Shown here in pieces: positions 36,010 to 49,240 of a stretch of 64,000 nucleotides of DNA. The stretch lies in assembly GCF_030272615.1 (NCBI RefSeq), contig NC_081409.1, forward strand, positions 18,912,260-18,976,259. The letters are read 5' to 3'. The position numbers were made by a program, and so were the translations under genes. The notes beneath the pieces were generated by a model. It made no database searches. It was given only the letters and a program-made list of their open reading frames with translations, and was not told the DNA's origin. How positions within the stretch are numbered: the stretch's first letter is position 1; the number at the start of each line of letters is the position of its first letter. Source of the stretch: Cryptomeria japonica. Taxonomy: Eukaryota; Streptophyta; Pinopsida; Cupressales; Cupressaceae.

Positions 36010-36815
36010 TGTAGACACCTAAAATTGTCTGTTCTAATTAAATAAATATTTTTATTTATTTAATTATTTTATCCTAATTCTTCTATTAATTAAATAAATC
36101 TTTATTTATTTAATTCATTCATTTATCCTCTTTTGGCCTTATTTCTCATTTAAATAAATTTATTTATTTAAATTATCATTTTCCTAAATTAAATAAATAC
36201 TTTTATTTATTTAATTGATCCCACTTCTTCTATTAATTAAATGAATCTTTATTTATTTAATTAATTCATTAACCTTTTCTACCCATGACACATGTCATTC
36301 ATCTCTTAATTCCTACACTACCTATCCTCTCATTATTTTCTTATTTTCTCTACCTACCCTCTAATCATAGCTGACCATTTATCTTTTACACCTCTTAATC
36401 TTATCCCTCCATTTCTTATAGTGTCTTCTATATAAGGAGATGCTTCCTTCATTATCAACCCTAATCAATCAATCATCCTATTCAATCAAGCTAATCATTC
36501 TAATCAGCTAATCAACCCGATGACTCTAGTATTCGAACTTTCATATGCGATCAAGCCTACTTGCAACCACATTTCTATTCTTTGTTGAGCTCTTGTGCAC
36601 ATATAAAATCTGAGAGCAAATATATTAAGCAAGATCAATGGAGATCCAAATCCTATTGGACATGTGATGGTATAATCTTTGTGATTTCATTTGATTTGCA
36701 TTGTCTTAGGTAATCTTCATATGTTATGGTGGATCTTTGTTGTTGTTAGGCCAGAGTTTTGTGGTTGAATTCATTTAGTCTTTCAATATTGTTGTTTTCA
36801 CTTTCACCATAAACA
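36010..36815 (+). repeat. 5' LTR of the Tat-like element
   Basis: 806 bp, TGTAGACACC...CCATAAACA. The first 240 bp hold repeated AT-rich inverted repeats (TTAAATAAA...TTTATTTAA). CTATATAAGG near 36428 is a likely TATA box. It lacks a 14 bp segment present in the 3' LTR near 55655, and differs at a few percent of sites. Confidence 0.92.
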
Positions 36816-36840
36816 TTTTGGCATGCCCTGTGGGACATGG
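36816..36840 (+). other. Primer-binding site candidate
   Basis: TTTTGGCATGCCCTGTGGGA directly after the LTR end; TGG then a GC-rich stretch is the pattern of gypsy Tat/Athila primer sites. The tRNA used is not identified. Confidence 0.6.
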
Positions 36841-36964
36841 ATTTTTGTTAGATTTGTGTCTTTTGCAGGTTTTCCTAACCATATATTGCTGTTTTGTAAA
36901 ACAATTTGGAGAATAACCTTGTGCAACTAGGGTTTTGAACACAAAATCAAGATCTTTGAGAGAT

Positions 36965-37810
36965 TTGATCCGATCTCACAAACGGCTTGAAAATTTTGCA
37001 CCAAATGTTTTTTGCAGGTTGAAGACAGTATCAAGAGCTCTCAAAGCAAAATTTAGATCTGTTGGAGCATATTTTAATTTTCTATGAATTTTTTATGAAT
37101 TTTTATAAAAAATTAATTTTGAGAGCAAATGAGCAAATTTTTTAGATTTTATTACATTTTTAGAAATCTATCATAATTATACACAAGATCTGTTCTTTGT
37201 GATTTTAAGTTTGATGCAAAATATTTCCTAAAAAATCGGATCTTTAAAAAATAAGGTTTTTCATTGTTATGATTAGATCTCACAAACGGCTTTGAATTTT
37301 GGTATCAAATTCTTTTTGCAATTCAAGAACATTATCAAATATTTTGAGTAACAAAACAAGATTTTTTGGAGCATATTTGAAATTTCTATGAATTGTTTAT
37401 GTATTTTCATGAAAAATTAATTTTGAGAGCAAATTAGCGAATTTTTTGGATTTTCTTATATTTTTGGAAAGCTCTTTGATTTATACACAGACTCTATTCT
37501 TTTTTATTTTTTATTTTATGCAAAATCATTCCTCAAAAATCAGATCTTTGAAAATTAGGGTTTTCCATTATTTTGCTCATATCACATAAACTACTCTGAT
37601 TTGTTGCAGGAATTTCTTTATGCAAGTTTGGAAGACCATCAGGACTGTCCAGTAAAAATTTCAGATTTTTTGGATCAATTTTGCATTTTATATGAATTTT
37701 TTATGATTTTTCATAAAAAATTAATTTTTGGAGAAAATTAGCAAATTTTTTGGATTTTCTTACATTTCTGGAAATTTCTTGAAATTTTACAAGTCTTCTT
37801 TTTTAATGAT
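36965..37810 (+). repeat. Leader module, three tandem copies of about 300 bp
   Basis: Three diverged units start near 36965, 37268 and 37570. Each has '(ga)tctcacaaac', a Gcagg/caattc step, 'ttttttggagcatatttt'-like text, 'ttttatgaattt...cataaaaaattaatttt', 'agcaaattttttggattttctta' and a poly-T-rich end. They lie in the untranslated leader before gag. Confidence 0.8.
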
Positions 37811-39418
37811 GAATCAGATCTTTGAATTGGTCAAAAAAACCGCATTGTTGAAGGCCCCTATTTCACAAAGTCTTTTGGATCTAAAATTTACCTAACTTGT
37901 GTGCTTGTAGGAGGGGTATTATTGCAAAACTACTAACAAATATTTGTTGCAGAATTTTGGTAAGGGTTTTTGATCTTTATTGTGTGCCTTATTTTCATAG
38001 ACTGGCAAACACTTCAATTGGTGCACTAAAATTCAACTAGTGTCTTTTGTGTCTTGAGCAATAGGCTCTTTTTGTTTAATCTTTAGAGGGTCTGTCTCTC
38101 TGTGTGGTCATTAGGACTACTAGTGAAGAGAGAATGACCCAAGTGGTAGTGAGGAAAACCCACCTCTTCGAAACCACTATAAACAACTATATCCATGGTG
38201 AAAACTATGGACAACGTGTGCTGATTAGTTTATATCGACACTATGTCTCCCCATAAACCCGTTTGATCAAATTTATTTGATTAGTTGTAGGGTGTAACCC
38301 TTACCGGCTGGGAGTCTTCTATATTTATAGATTTGAAAGTTCTGCATGTATGGCCATAAGAGCAGATGCCCTTACTAGCACCTTTTTGTTTTAGAAAGCC
38401 AAAATCCTTCTAGTTGTTGGGGCAGGAGGTCGGACCTCTGGAGCAGCCCACACACATACGGTTCTTAGTAGAGATACAAAGTTTGCCACGGGGAGTTTTC
38501 ATGGGGACTGATCCTTGGCTGCCCCGAGAAGTGAGTGCCGAGGGTGGAGCCAGTGGGGTCAAGCATCTAAGTATTAGCTTTGAATAGCGTAGCCTCATGT
38601 GGGATCAACACCTATTGTCTTGGCCAACCATAAGAATTGTGCTTGTCTTCTTTTAAACATTCAAATATTCAAGACCAAACATCAAAACATTGTGTCTAAA
38701 TTGTGTCTTCAAGTGTATGCCAAACATTTTTACATCAAACAACACACTTTCTTTTGAGTCATTTTGAGTCTAAACACTTGCAAACATTGAGTCTTCATCA
38801 ACATTGTGTCCTCTTGTCACGAAAAATAGTCAAAAAATTCAGATTTGGTCACAACAAACAACTTCACAAATTGGCAAAACTTTACAATCCAGCAAACAAG
38901 AGCAATCGATTTCAAAATTCTTGAGCTTCCTAAGCTATTTCTCTGAGTTTTCATCTAGTATTCTACCTACCTTTGGGTCTCACAAAGTCCATCATTGCTT
39001 TATACCTTGCATTACATTCACATTTGTCTAAACTTGAGTCAAAAGGTCACTTGCTTGTCCTCATCATACTTTGCCAACACACTACATACAACAACATTTT
39101 GCTAAGTGGTCCCTCATCAAGGTCTATCACCTTTGGGTCTCATTTGGTCTTACTTAGAGTCAAGGTCAACTTACCTCATCAAGAGAAACTATCATCTCTT
39201 TGGAAGTCACACCTACTCTACTACATACATACTTGGTCTTACACTTTGGACATTGCAATTACACCTCAAATTCATTTACATTCCATCCAACTCTTGGTCT
39301 TCCATACTCTTTCCATTTTCATCTAGTCTCTCACATCTTGGTCAAGACCTAGTTCATGGTTGAAACCTGTTCCCAAAAATCTAGGAGAGAAACTAAAGAG
39401 GCTCAATAGTCCGCAAAC
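37811..39418 (+). other. Gag leader of the Tat-like element
   Basis: Untranslated leader with 'gagagaatgacccaagtggtagtg...gaaaccactataaac' near 38130-38190 (also seen at 6820-7000). No gene. Open frames at 38703-39363 are Ser/His/Leu-rich by composition and lack motifs. Confidence 0.5.
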
Positions 39419-40730
39419 ATGAGTGTCTATGAGTATGACAATGATGTCTTTTTCAATTCTGATCATACTACATTACTTGACATGGATGCCTATAGAAACA
39501 TTCCAAATGTTGAGAGCATGGACACTATAAACAACAATGATACACACAATGACAATATGGACAACTTTTCTGTACATTCAGCAAAAGTGGAAGACTCCAT
39601 TATGGATCCCCGTTTCAATAGATTGGTTGAGGAAATAATGAGAAGAGATAGACAATATTTCTTACAAGTGATGGCACAAAGTGGAGCCAAGATACCTCAT
39701 GATTTTGATATGTCTCAAATAATAGAAAATCAACCTCTGCAACAACCTCACCTCAACATAAATCAAAGGAGGCCTAATAGTGAGGCAATAGAGGACCACA
39801 TCTTGTGCCTGAATCACCATCATCTTTGTTTCAAAAACTTGAGGTCCCACATACACATGGTCAAGCATATGATACTCACCTTCGCAGATCATTATGGAAG
39901 TCCTATGTAGAAAAATATACTCAATCACATACCAATGTTAAGGACCAACCACCAAATCAATTGGATATTCAAAGGCATGCTCAAAATTTGGACACAAGGA
40001 AACCCCATGTCAAATTTGGGGGCAACACACTAGAACAAACTCTTGACATGCCTGTAGAGTATGGTATACATGGACGAAGCAGATATTCCAGTCCTCATTA
40101 TGACTCTATACCAAGTGGTTCTTATATGCAGCATCATTATAGACCTCCTCCATATGAACATGTGTATGATCAATACCATCCATATATGCAACATGCTCCT
40201 CCACCCGGTGGTTCAGGCATGGGATATGGTCGAAGAATTCAATCTCCACCTAAGAACAATTTAGAACAACAAATTAAGGACTTACAAAGAGGACTTTAAA
40301 GGAAAAGACAAGCCAAGATTTTGGAACAAAAACAAAAACACAGTAAATGATGGCGTTGTCGATCCCAATACAGTACGACCCAAAATCATTTTTTTTTGGA
40401 TCAAGCTCTACAAACAATCAAGTGAATACTCAAACAACTTCCAAATCATGAAGGAAATACACCCCATTGGGAGAACCACTAGAATCAGTTTTCAAGAAGC
40501 TAGTGGCAAACAAAATAATAACAATCCCAGATCTACCTCCATATGAGCCAAAGGTTAAACCAAATTGGTGGAATGATGATGAGTATTGTGAATTTCATAA
40601 GAGCAAGGGCCATAAAATAGGAAATAGTCATCGTCTGAAGAGCATCATACAAGATCTCATTGATAGAGGTGACATTGAGATTGAAGGACACTCATCCAAT
40701 CAATAACATGAAATGTTTAAAGAACCATTC
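39419..40730 (+). pseudogene. Gag of the Tat-like element
   Basis: ATG at 39419 opens MSVYEYDNDVFFNSD and a 163-codon frame. A shift near 39805 moves it to a second frame ending at 40299, and more stops follow. The conserved finger YCEFHKSKGHKIGNSHRLK at about 40587-40645, followed by IIQDLIDRGDIEIE, is the Tat/Ogre-type gag finger (C-x2-H-x4-H-x4-C), but its last cysteine is replaced by serine. The Tyr/Pro/His-rich spacer (40080-40230) is typical of these gags. Not functional as it stands. Confidence 0.75.
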
Positions 40731-41741
40731 CCAAAACATGACAAGGGAAAAGCTAAAGCCACAGATGACCAAACCAACTATACCAGAGCATCCAATAATT
40801 ATGATTCAACTATCAATCACATTTCAATGGACAATTATGTCTCTACCATTATCATCAAGGACAAAACGCCTGAGAATTCTACCCATAGACCTAAGATTGT
40901 CCTAAAAGGCATTGGATCTTCTTCTGAACCAACCTCTGAATGTAATGTTACAACTCGTCCAGGTAAATTCACCTTGCAAGGTGCTCCAGCCAAAATCACA
41001 GCTTCCACATCAACCAAACCTGAGTATGACCTTGTAGAACAGTTGGGGAAGACACCCATGCTTATCTCAATCCTTGAGCTCTTACGCATATCCCCTGCAC
41101 ATAAAGCCATTCTTGACAAAACCTTGAGAGACACTTCCATCCCTACCGATCTGAATGTGGACTAGTTTCAAGCTATGGTGGGATACCTTTCCGTTCCACA
41201 CTCCCTTACATTCACAAAAGCTAACGATGCCTCCATGAGTCAACCACATAATGCACCTTTACACATTGAAGCCTTCCTACACAAGCATCGAATAAAACGA
41301 GTCCTGATAGATGGAGGAGCAGGTCTAAACATTTGTACATTGAACACTCTTAAATAATTGGGATATTCTGAAAGGGCTGTGAATGCTACAAACAAAATTA
41401 CCATCAAGGCATATGATGACGAAGAGCGTTCATCCAAGGGAACAATCACCTTACCTCTCAGAGTTGCGCTAGTTACAAAGGATGTGGTTTGTCAAGTCAT
41501 TGATCTAGATCTCACATACAATATACTCTTGGGACATCCATGGATTCATAAAATGAGAGTTGTTCCATCAACATATCATAAATGTATCAAGTTTCCACAC
41601 AATGGAGTTGAAGTGACTGTCAAAGCTGACCCAAATCCATTTATATATTGCAATAACCTGCTACATAGATCAGAAATAACAATCCCAGTCAATCGAGAGG
41701 GGCTATTCCTTCATCAGCATATGTTGATCCTGAATCATTAA
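40731..41741 (+). pseudogene. Protease region of the Tat-like element
   Basis: After a linker (PGKFTLQGAPAKITAS, LISILELLRISPAHKAIL) comes the aspartic protease: VLIDGGAGLNICTLNTL at about 41306-41357, then a TAA, then ITIKAYDDEERSSKGTITLPL and YNILLGHPWIHKMRVVPST. The active site reads DGG, where most retroviral-type proteases have D-T/S-G. The same variant occurs in related plant gypsy elements as far as I recall, so it need not be a mutation. The frame ends at 41739. Confidence 0.75.
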
Positions 41742-42880
41742 AATCTTCTACATCAAAGCAAGTAGAGCTAAAAGAAAAATTCAAGGTTAAAGACATGGGA
41801 TGTGGTGAGTATATCTTTCATGTTGATCAACTCCCACTATCTCCTAAGGTATTCAGTCGACAAGAACAACCTACAAATAATTTGCAATATCAAGGAATTG
41901 GGTATGAACCATCTAGTGTTGTGGCTACTAAGTCTAAATGCAAATCTCCTCTAGTGGTGCAAGCACCTCTTGATATCAATAGTCCTAAGAGTGGTTCCAG
42001 TGAAGAATCTATTGAGTGTATCACCAACCCTCTTGAGAACTCACATAGCCTTACCATTTCATCCACTCATTCCATTTCCACTCCACTCCCAAACTTGGAT
42101 CAACAAGAATTACAAAAGCCCTTACTAATTGGGGATGAAAAATCAAGCTATGAACAAAAAAATTTAAAAGTCAAAAATAAATAAAAATCCTCCAGTCCAA
42201 ATCAAAATCAAAAGCTATTGGACTCTGCAAAAATCAAAGTCAAGGATAAAATTCCTATAAACGAAAAAGAACAAGAGTTGATCTCCCCTAATATCAAAAT
42301 AACTGGGGGCAAAAGTTCTAAAATTTCAAGTCAAAAAGAATACTTGTTGATCGTAAGTCTCCAACATGTCATGATACTTTCACTTCTTTTCGCAATCATA
42401 AGCCTTCATTCATCATCCACTTGTTCCGCACATCCTTTCCCTTCTGGTGATACATCATGGACCTTTAATGGAGCTTCCTTGAAGGACTTTGTTATCAGGG
42501 GTGCCCAAACTTCTTCAGGTGACACGCATACGGGCCTGTGTAGTCCACAGACTAGTAATTCTATCTCAGTTCCTTTATCAAGGAAGACAGTCACTCGAGC
42601 TACACATCATTTGCTCAAGGAACAATGCAGTTACAATCACAAGGTGAAGCCTCACACATTTGAGGTAGGTGACTTAGTTCTCAAGGAAAATCCCAAAAAT
42701 CAGCAAGATAGAGAGAAGGGCAAATTTGAACCAAACTAGCTTGGTCCTTACATCATCACAACAACATATGGATCTGGTGCATATCAGCTTTCAACTCCAG
42801 ATGGTGAACCTTTGGAGGATCCTATCAATATCATGCACCTTCACAAGTTTTACACATAGCTCTTCAGAGTATCCCAATTC
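41742..42880 (+). pseudogene. Truncated pol: linker and integrase C-terminus only
   Basis: A low-complexity Ser/Lys linker and a hydrophobic segment (YLLIVSLQHVMILSLLFAII, about 42340-42400) lead to the end of a gypsy integrase: KPHTFEVGDLVLKENPK, GKFEPN then stop, then LGPYIITTTYGSGAYQLSTPDG and INIMHLHKFYT. That is the Tat-type integrase tail. Reverse transcriptase, RNase H and the integrase HHCC/DDE core, normally between protease and this tail, are missing, so the element needs proteins from a relative. Confidence 0.8.
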
Positions 42881-44639
42881 AAAAATACAAAAAAAAAAAT
42901 ACAAAAAAATTAAAAAAGACAAAAAAAATCATAAAAATAAAAAATCGTTACTTGGTGAAAACCTGGCAAACAGGCGCCTTGTAACACAAAAGAAAAATAA
43001 AAAAAAAGTAAAAATAGAAAAACATTTCGTCCAACGGTGAAAACCACTTCGGTGGTGCCCTGGGCAAGTACCATGGTGAAAACCAGGTTACTGGTGCCAT
43101 GTGTAGAGACATTGCTTCTCCCTCCTTCAGGATTCCATTTCATCCTTCACTTTGCACACACTCACAGCCTATTCATCCATAATAAACATACCCATTCCTA
43201 TCATGGCTTGTTATTGATCTACCTAAGATTGGTTAGCCATCCATAATAAATATTACTTTTCGCCCGTTTCAGTCCATAATAAATCAGCTCCTATCTATGG
43301 CTAAGGCAAATCCTACGTCTAGTGATGGGTGTAGAACTGAGAGCATCACATGTTCTGAGGAGTACAGTTTCTTTCAATTTTCTTCAGTCTATCCGCACAC
43401 AATCCGCAATAAAGCAACATTTGCATCGCCGATCTGCAATAAAGTTTCACCTTCTCCGCAATAAAGTATCAGTTTCATGGATTTAGTCAGTTTCAGATGA
43501 GACACAGCAACAACAATAGGCTTCAACAAATCAAATCTTTTAACAGACTTAGACAACCTTATGGTTCAGTGCTATCTATCCTTTTGTGAAAGTAAACATT
43601 GTGACCACAATCAAATAAGACTTATACAAGTGACAAGAGACACTAAAATTGAGGACTACAGTGGGTGTTGGTGTTGAGTCTTGATTTTCTTTTGATTTTA
43701 TCTTTTGGTGACATGTCTTTTAGCTTTTCCGAGATGTCTCTGACTAGAGATTCTATCTCCAGGATGTCTTTGACTAGAAAGGCGAGGATGGGGTATCAAC
43801 ACCTATTTTTCTTTGATGTCTGTGGATTGTCTCTTAGTAATGCTATGACTTGTCCAAGGATATGAGGACACTATGTGTCTAGTATGAACTGGGGCATTCC
43901 TTATTTGCAACTATCTGATCTCCATGCAAAAAGGTACAATGACTTTCCGAGTCGAACATATGTCTCAATTGTCATAACCTATTTTGCCATAATAAAGCTC
44001 AATGATGATAAAGCACAAGAAACTCTTTCACTTCCATATCTTCTATCTTCCATCCCCCTTTCTTGATTGACTTTCATCGTCCTTCCTGAGTCTATGTAGC
44101 CTTCTATCACATGACTGAGTATAATGACACACCAAAAATATTTGCATTTCATGTAGGTGCACCTGCATTACCACATGTTAGCATCTCATACATACATATA
44201 GATATCACAATTGCATCACATCCTGCACACAACACATGTTAGCACATTTTACATTTTCATCATGTAAATAAGTTATTTGCATTATCATATTCATCTGCAT
44301 TTCATACATTCACATTTGCATAACATTAAAAATATAAAAGAACAAAAATATTGCATTCCATCATGTACATATTTGCAACCATATCATAAGCATCACATAG
44401 AAACATACATCATAAAACATATAGAAGCATCACATAGGTACACATGCATATAGATGCCGCAAGGATGAATCATCTCATATATATATCAAAATCATAAGTG
44501 TCATGATACAATGATGTCAAAATACATATGGCTACAAAATCACCCGAAGGTGTCATCATACAAAATGGTACAAAACTGATACATTCATACAAAAACTGAT
44601 ACATAGGGAGCCCTCTAAGGCTATGATGAACTCCCTCCC
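42881..44639 (+). other. Non-coding stretch between pol remnant and PMD gene
   Basis: A-rich tract (42884-43020), then repeated 'ggtgaaaacca' phrases (43036-43100), then six AATAAA-containing words such as 'tccataataaa' and 'ccgcaataaag' (43177-43465), then CATCACATA-rich sequence to about 44440. I see no gene. Confidence 0.55.
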
Positions 44640-44962
44640 TTGGAGTCGGCTAGCCTTGACGGAGTCTAAGCCCTGGAAGGACCCACCTGAGGATCATATC
44701 TCCTACCCCCTCTATCTAGTGGTGGTGGAGAACCCATAACCCCACCACTAGACACTTGTCTCATGTCTCTCCCTCCAGAGGTCGTCGTAGTCAGCGACGA
44801 TCTCCCAAAGCTCCTAGCCCGCTAATCTGGTGGCACCACTCCACAGTACAGGTCTCTCTAGTAGGCTATCTCCTCTCCTTCCCATAGAACATAGGCGTAT
44901 TCGACTCCTGTGTCCGTTTTTGCCTGTCTACCTGCCCTCAGTGCTACCTTAGCCTTTGTGTA
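44640..44962 (-). pseudogene. Plant mobile domain (PMD) gene, C-terminal part
   Basis: Read on minus from the chromovirus junction: YTKAKVALRAGRQAKTDTGV, EYAYVLWEGEEIAY, a stop, then RARSFGRSSLTTTTSGGRDM and a Gly/Ser/Pro-rich tail. It directly continues the frame ending at 53302 on the other side of the chromovirus (codons split around TACAC). The tail looks like that of PMD proteins carried by plant retroelements. The whole gene is antisense to its carrier. Confidence 0.6.
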
Positions 44963-46552
44963 TGATGGGATGGGGTTTGGGATAGACTAGCCTAGTCTAT
45001 GCTCTTGGATCCTTTCCTTGGATCACCTGGTGTTCTCTACACACCCTAGGGTCTCTAGGACTTCCCTTTGCTTGAGGAATCCCCTGACCATGCCCAATCC
45101 ACCCACCAATGAGTTGCAATGCTGCTCCTAAGGTCTCACCTACTCATGAGACTCAAATTTCCTTACTATGGCGAATAAGGGCTAAGCTTGATCCACACTT
45201 TCCAAGGTCTTAGCAAGGTTGTTTCAGGTCTATTTCAAGGTTTTTCTGCCCATTCATGAGCCCCCAAGAGGTTTCAAACCTTTAACCCCTTACCAATTTC
45301 ACAATTTAGTGTTTTTGCCTTCAAAAAGGGCTACAAGGATTAGGACCAATTAGGCCTCCTAACCGGTCTTCTAGGGCTCCCTCTCACAAATGATACACAA
45401 ACAACCCAATCTCCCAAAAAGGACTACCATTCATCTGGCAAAGACTCAAGGATTTTCTAGGTTTTAGGCCTCCAAGTGTCTGTACTCTGTCCTTGGTGGA
45501 TTTTAAGGTTTTTAAGGGTTTTTGTGAGGGTTTTTAGGGTCTGCCTAGGTCACAGTGAGTGTTTTAAGTTTTATCCACCTTGTTTGGATTGGTGGAGGAT
45601 CCTCCTTCACACCAATGATACTTCACTCACTCCTCTGCACTTCCTCCAAAGGATGCATTCTCCACTAATCAACCTTGCTCTCCAAGACCTCTGCACCAAC
45701 AACCATTCCTAACCAGGCACTATCTAGTCTCACCTAGGAATGGGTATTTGCTTGGCCTCCTTGCATTTCCAAGGGCTCTTCTTGCTTGGTACTATAGTAT
45801 AGGGTCTCCACATCCATTCCCCATGGTTTCATGATGGTTCCACAATGGGGAATGGAGTCAAGACTTCATTTACTCAAACCGGTCCAAAACTGGACAATAA
45901 GACTGCAATTCACAAACTATTTACAAACACACTCAACCGGTAAACAAAAAGCTAATCTACTCACTTGCAATGAAGATATATACACCAAAGAAGAAATTCC
46001 ACATAGGTTTGATCACAAATCAATCCATTTGTTTGCTCGGTAACTTCATTCAAACAGACTGGTAACTCAAAAACAGTCACAGTCAATACAGTTTGCTTGA
46101 GCCGTATAATCTCTGACAACCAACCCTTTAACTTAGGGTTTAAAAAATCTTATACTACCCATACCTTGTTCGGTGTGCCACATTTAGGGTTGTCCACGTC
46201 AACCTAACGATTTTGACAACATGGTGGAAAAGTTGCTTGACAACTTTTAAAAGTTGTCATGCAACTTTTGAGCAACTTTCCCAATGTTGCTCTTCATGAC
46301 TCCTAGACCCACAATGGGCCAACCTAAGGACACCACCATGACATGAAGGACCCTTAAACACCTCTAGGACACACATAACCTCCATTTTCAAAGCAATCAC
46401 AATTTTGACTTATGACCCCTAAGATCTCCTCTAGGACCCTACCTAGGACCTATGAGCACATGGCTCATTATTTTATATACAATGGCTTCATAAGAAGCAT
46501 AATACCAACAAAACAAGAAGGAGGGAGAGCTTGAAAGGGTGCTCCTACACCA
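44963..46552 (-). repeat. 3' LTR of the chromovirus
   Basis: 1590 bp; on plus it runs TGATGGGATGGGG...GCTCCTACACCA. It is the partner of 51232-53301. Confidence 0.93.
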
Positions 46553-46566
46553 TACTCCCCCTCTGC
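46553..46566 (-). other. Polypurine tract of the chromovirus
   Basis: On minus, GCAGAGGGGGAGTA abuts the LTR start TGGTGTAGGAGC. Confidence 0.8.
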
Positions 46567-46572
46567 ACACAA

Positions 46573-47884
46573 TTAAGAAATAGGAGAAGAGATGAGAGCC
46601 GGGTCTATGCCAAGCTTCTTGAACTTGCTCTCCTCCACCCATGTAGCTTCAAATACTGATTGATCTACCCATTTCACTAAGTGCTCCATGTAAACCTGGT
46701 GTCTGGTAGACTTCTTCACTCTTGATTCCAAGATCTCCACTGCTTTAGGCTTCTTCACTTGAGGTAAGGTATTCACATCCAAGTCTTGTAATACCTTGGC
46801 TTGGTTCTCAGTCTGCTCTGTTATCTCTCCCTTGTACATTACCAGATCAGCAACATTGAAGATTGGTGAAATGGCTAAGTCTGAAGGTAAATCAACCTTA
46901 TAGGCATTCTCACCATATTTTTCCAGAATTTGACAAGGTCCTACCCTCTTCATATGCAGTTTGGTAGGCTTACCACTTTGCATCCTAGCTTTGCTCAAAT
47001 GGACCATCACATAGTCACCTACCTTGAACTGAACTTCTCTCCTTTTCTCATCCACTTTGGCTTTCATTTTGTGAGTGGATCCAAGGATGGCCTTCTTCAC
47101 TTGCTCTTGTACTTCCTTGATGGTTTGGGTGAAGTCCTCTACTTGTCCACTCTTCATCTCCAAACTACTCAGATCTCTCAACTCACATACTCCCCTTGGA
47201 TGTCTGCCATACACAACCTCAAAAGGGTTTCTACTAGTGGTCCTATTCACACTATCATTATATGCATACTCGGCTTGAGGAATGATAAGGTCCCATGTCT
47301 GACCATACTCCTTAGTTAGACATCTCAACAAATTTCCTAACACTCTATTGATGACTTCAGTTTGACCATCTGTTTGTGGATGGTAAGTTGAGCTAAATGA
47401 CAAGTTAGTTCCTAGTCTCCTCCATAATGTCTGCCAAAAATGACCCATGAAATTGTTCTCCCTATCTAAAATAATGCTTAAAGGGAGTCCATGAATCCTA
47501 ACAATCTCTTTGAAGAAGAAATGTGCAACATAACTAGCATCATGTGTAGTCTTACATGGTATGAAATGACTCATTTTGGAAAATCTATCTACTACCACAT
47601 AGATGTTGTCCATACCTATTTTAGTCTTGGGAAGTCCTACTACAAAGTCCATGCTTATACATTCCCAAGGTCTGTTAGGGACCGACATTGCTTGATCCAC
47701 CTTTGGCTCTTTGGCAAACACCACACTGCTCTACATACCTCTTCACATCTCTTGGCAACTTTGGCCAATGGTAGTACCTCTGTACTAAATCTAGGGTCTT
47801 ATTAATCCCAAAGTGTCCACTCAAACTGCCATTATGTTTCTCTTGGATGAGGTTCTCCCTCATAGATCCTCTAGGTACACACAA
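46573..47884 (-). pseudogene. Chromovirus integrase and chromodomain
   Basis: N-terminal zinc region HNGSLSGHFGINKTLDL...CGVCQ (HHCC, about 47690-47850), a one-base frameshift near 47674, then the catalytic core: SMDFVVGLPKT (first Asp), ILDRENNFMGHFW (second Asp), YHPQTDGQTEVINR (Glu). It continues with the C-terminal KVGDYVMVHL module and ends with a chromodomain: VEILESRVKKSTRHQVYMEH then LVKWVDQSVFEATWVEESKF. In chromoviruses this domain directs integration to particular chromatin (family knowledge). Stop at 46573-46575. Confidence 0.92.
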
Positions 47885-49234
47885 CTAGTTACCCTTGAAC
47901 AAGAGACCATTTTGGAGAGTGTAGTCTGCATACTCACCATGGAAATGGTTCTCAAACTCTTTGCAAACCTTGTAAGTTGATGAGAAGTCTTCATCTCCTT
48001 CATAGAGGTCTTTGAAACCCTCTATGACTATGCTCTGTAACTGTAACTCTTGAATAGTCAACAACTTCCTGCTCAATGCATTTGCCACCTTGTTAAGTTG
48101 CCCCTTCTTATGCTTGATGGTGAAGGTGAAGGATTGGAGATATTCCATCCATTTCAGATGTCTATTGCTTAGCTTCTCTTGAGTGTTGATGTAACTCAAT
48201 GCCTAATTGTCTATGAACACTACAAATTCCTTTAGGAGTAGGTAATGTGTCCACTTCTTTAGAGGCTGCACTAATGCATATAACTCTTGCTCATAGGTTG
48301 AGTACTTCTTCTTTGCTTCATTAAGCTTCTCACTGAAAAATGCCACAGGTCTTCCCTCTTGACTCAACACACCGCCTATTGCAATTCCACTTGCATCACA
48401 CTCCAAAGTAAATAGCTTATCAAACATAGGTAGGAGAAGGATAGGTTTTGTGGCTACTTCCTGTTTCAACAATTGAAATGCTTTGTCAGCTGGCTCTATC
48501 CATTTAAACTTAGTTTTAAGACCTCCTTTGATGGTGTCAAGGACTGGTGCACATATGCCACTGAAATTCCTCACAAACTTCCTATAGAATTGAGCTAACC
48601 CATGGAAACTTCTTACCTCAGTCCCTGTTTTAGGTGTAGGCCAATTTAAGATTGCCTCCACTTTACTTGGATCCATCTTCAAGGTTCCCTTAGACACCAC
48701 AAATCCTAAGTAAACCAACTCTTGCTTCAAGAAGTCACACTTCTCTAGGTTGATGGATAGCTTCTCCTCATGCAACCTCTCTAAGACCAACCTCAAATGC
48801 TCAAGGTGTTCTTCTTTAGTTCTGCTATAGATGAGAATGTCATCTAAATACACCACCATAAATCTACCTATGAAATCCTTCAACACTTCATTCATCAACC
48901 TCATGAAGGTGCTTGGAGAATTGGTGAGTCTAAATGGCATCACAAGCCATTCATACAATCCATCTGTGGTCTTAAAAGCAGTCTTCCACTCATCACCCTC
49001 CTTAATTCTTATCTAGTGATAACCACTTTTAAGGTCTAGCTTGGTAAAATACATAGCCCCTCCTAAAAAATCCATGAGATCCTCTATTCTAGGAATAGGA
49101 AACCTATACCTTATGGTAATCCTATTAATTGCTCTTGAGTCAGTGCAAAGTCTCCACTTACCTCCTTTTTTTGATGCTAGCACTACTGAGACTACACATG
49201 GGCTGATGCTCTTCTTAATCAATCCTTGTTCCAA
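47885..49234 (-). pseudogene. Chromovirus reverse transcriptase and RNase H
   Basis: Reverse transcriptase: [39 protein letters not shown], the active site [12 protein letters not shown], and connection [20 protein letters not shown]. RNase [33 protein letters not shown], and HKKGQLNKVANALSRK. In-frame stops at about 49010-49012 (after KSGYH), 48200-48202 and 49235-49240 break the frame. Catalytic residues are otherwise present. Confidence 0.92.
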
Positions 49235-49240
49235 TAACTC

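Noticed and set aside
38410-39363. Several open frames in the Tat-like leader
   Set aside because: They overlap each other in different frames, lack motifs and lie before the gag start codon.
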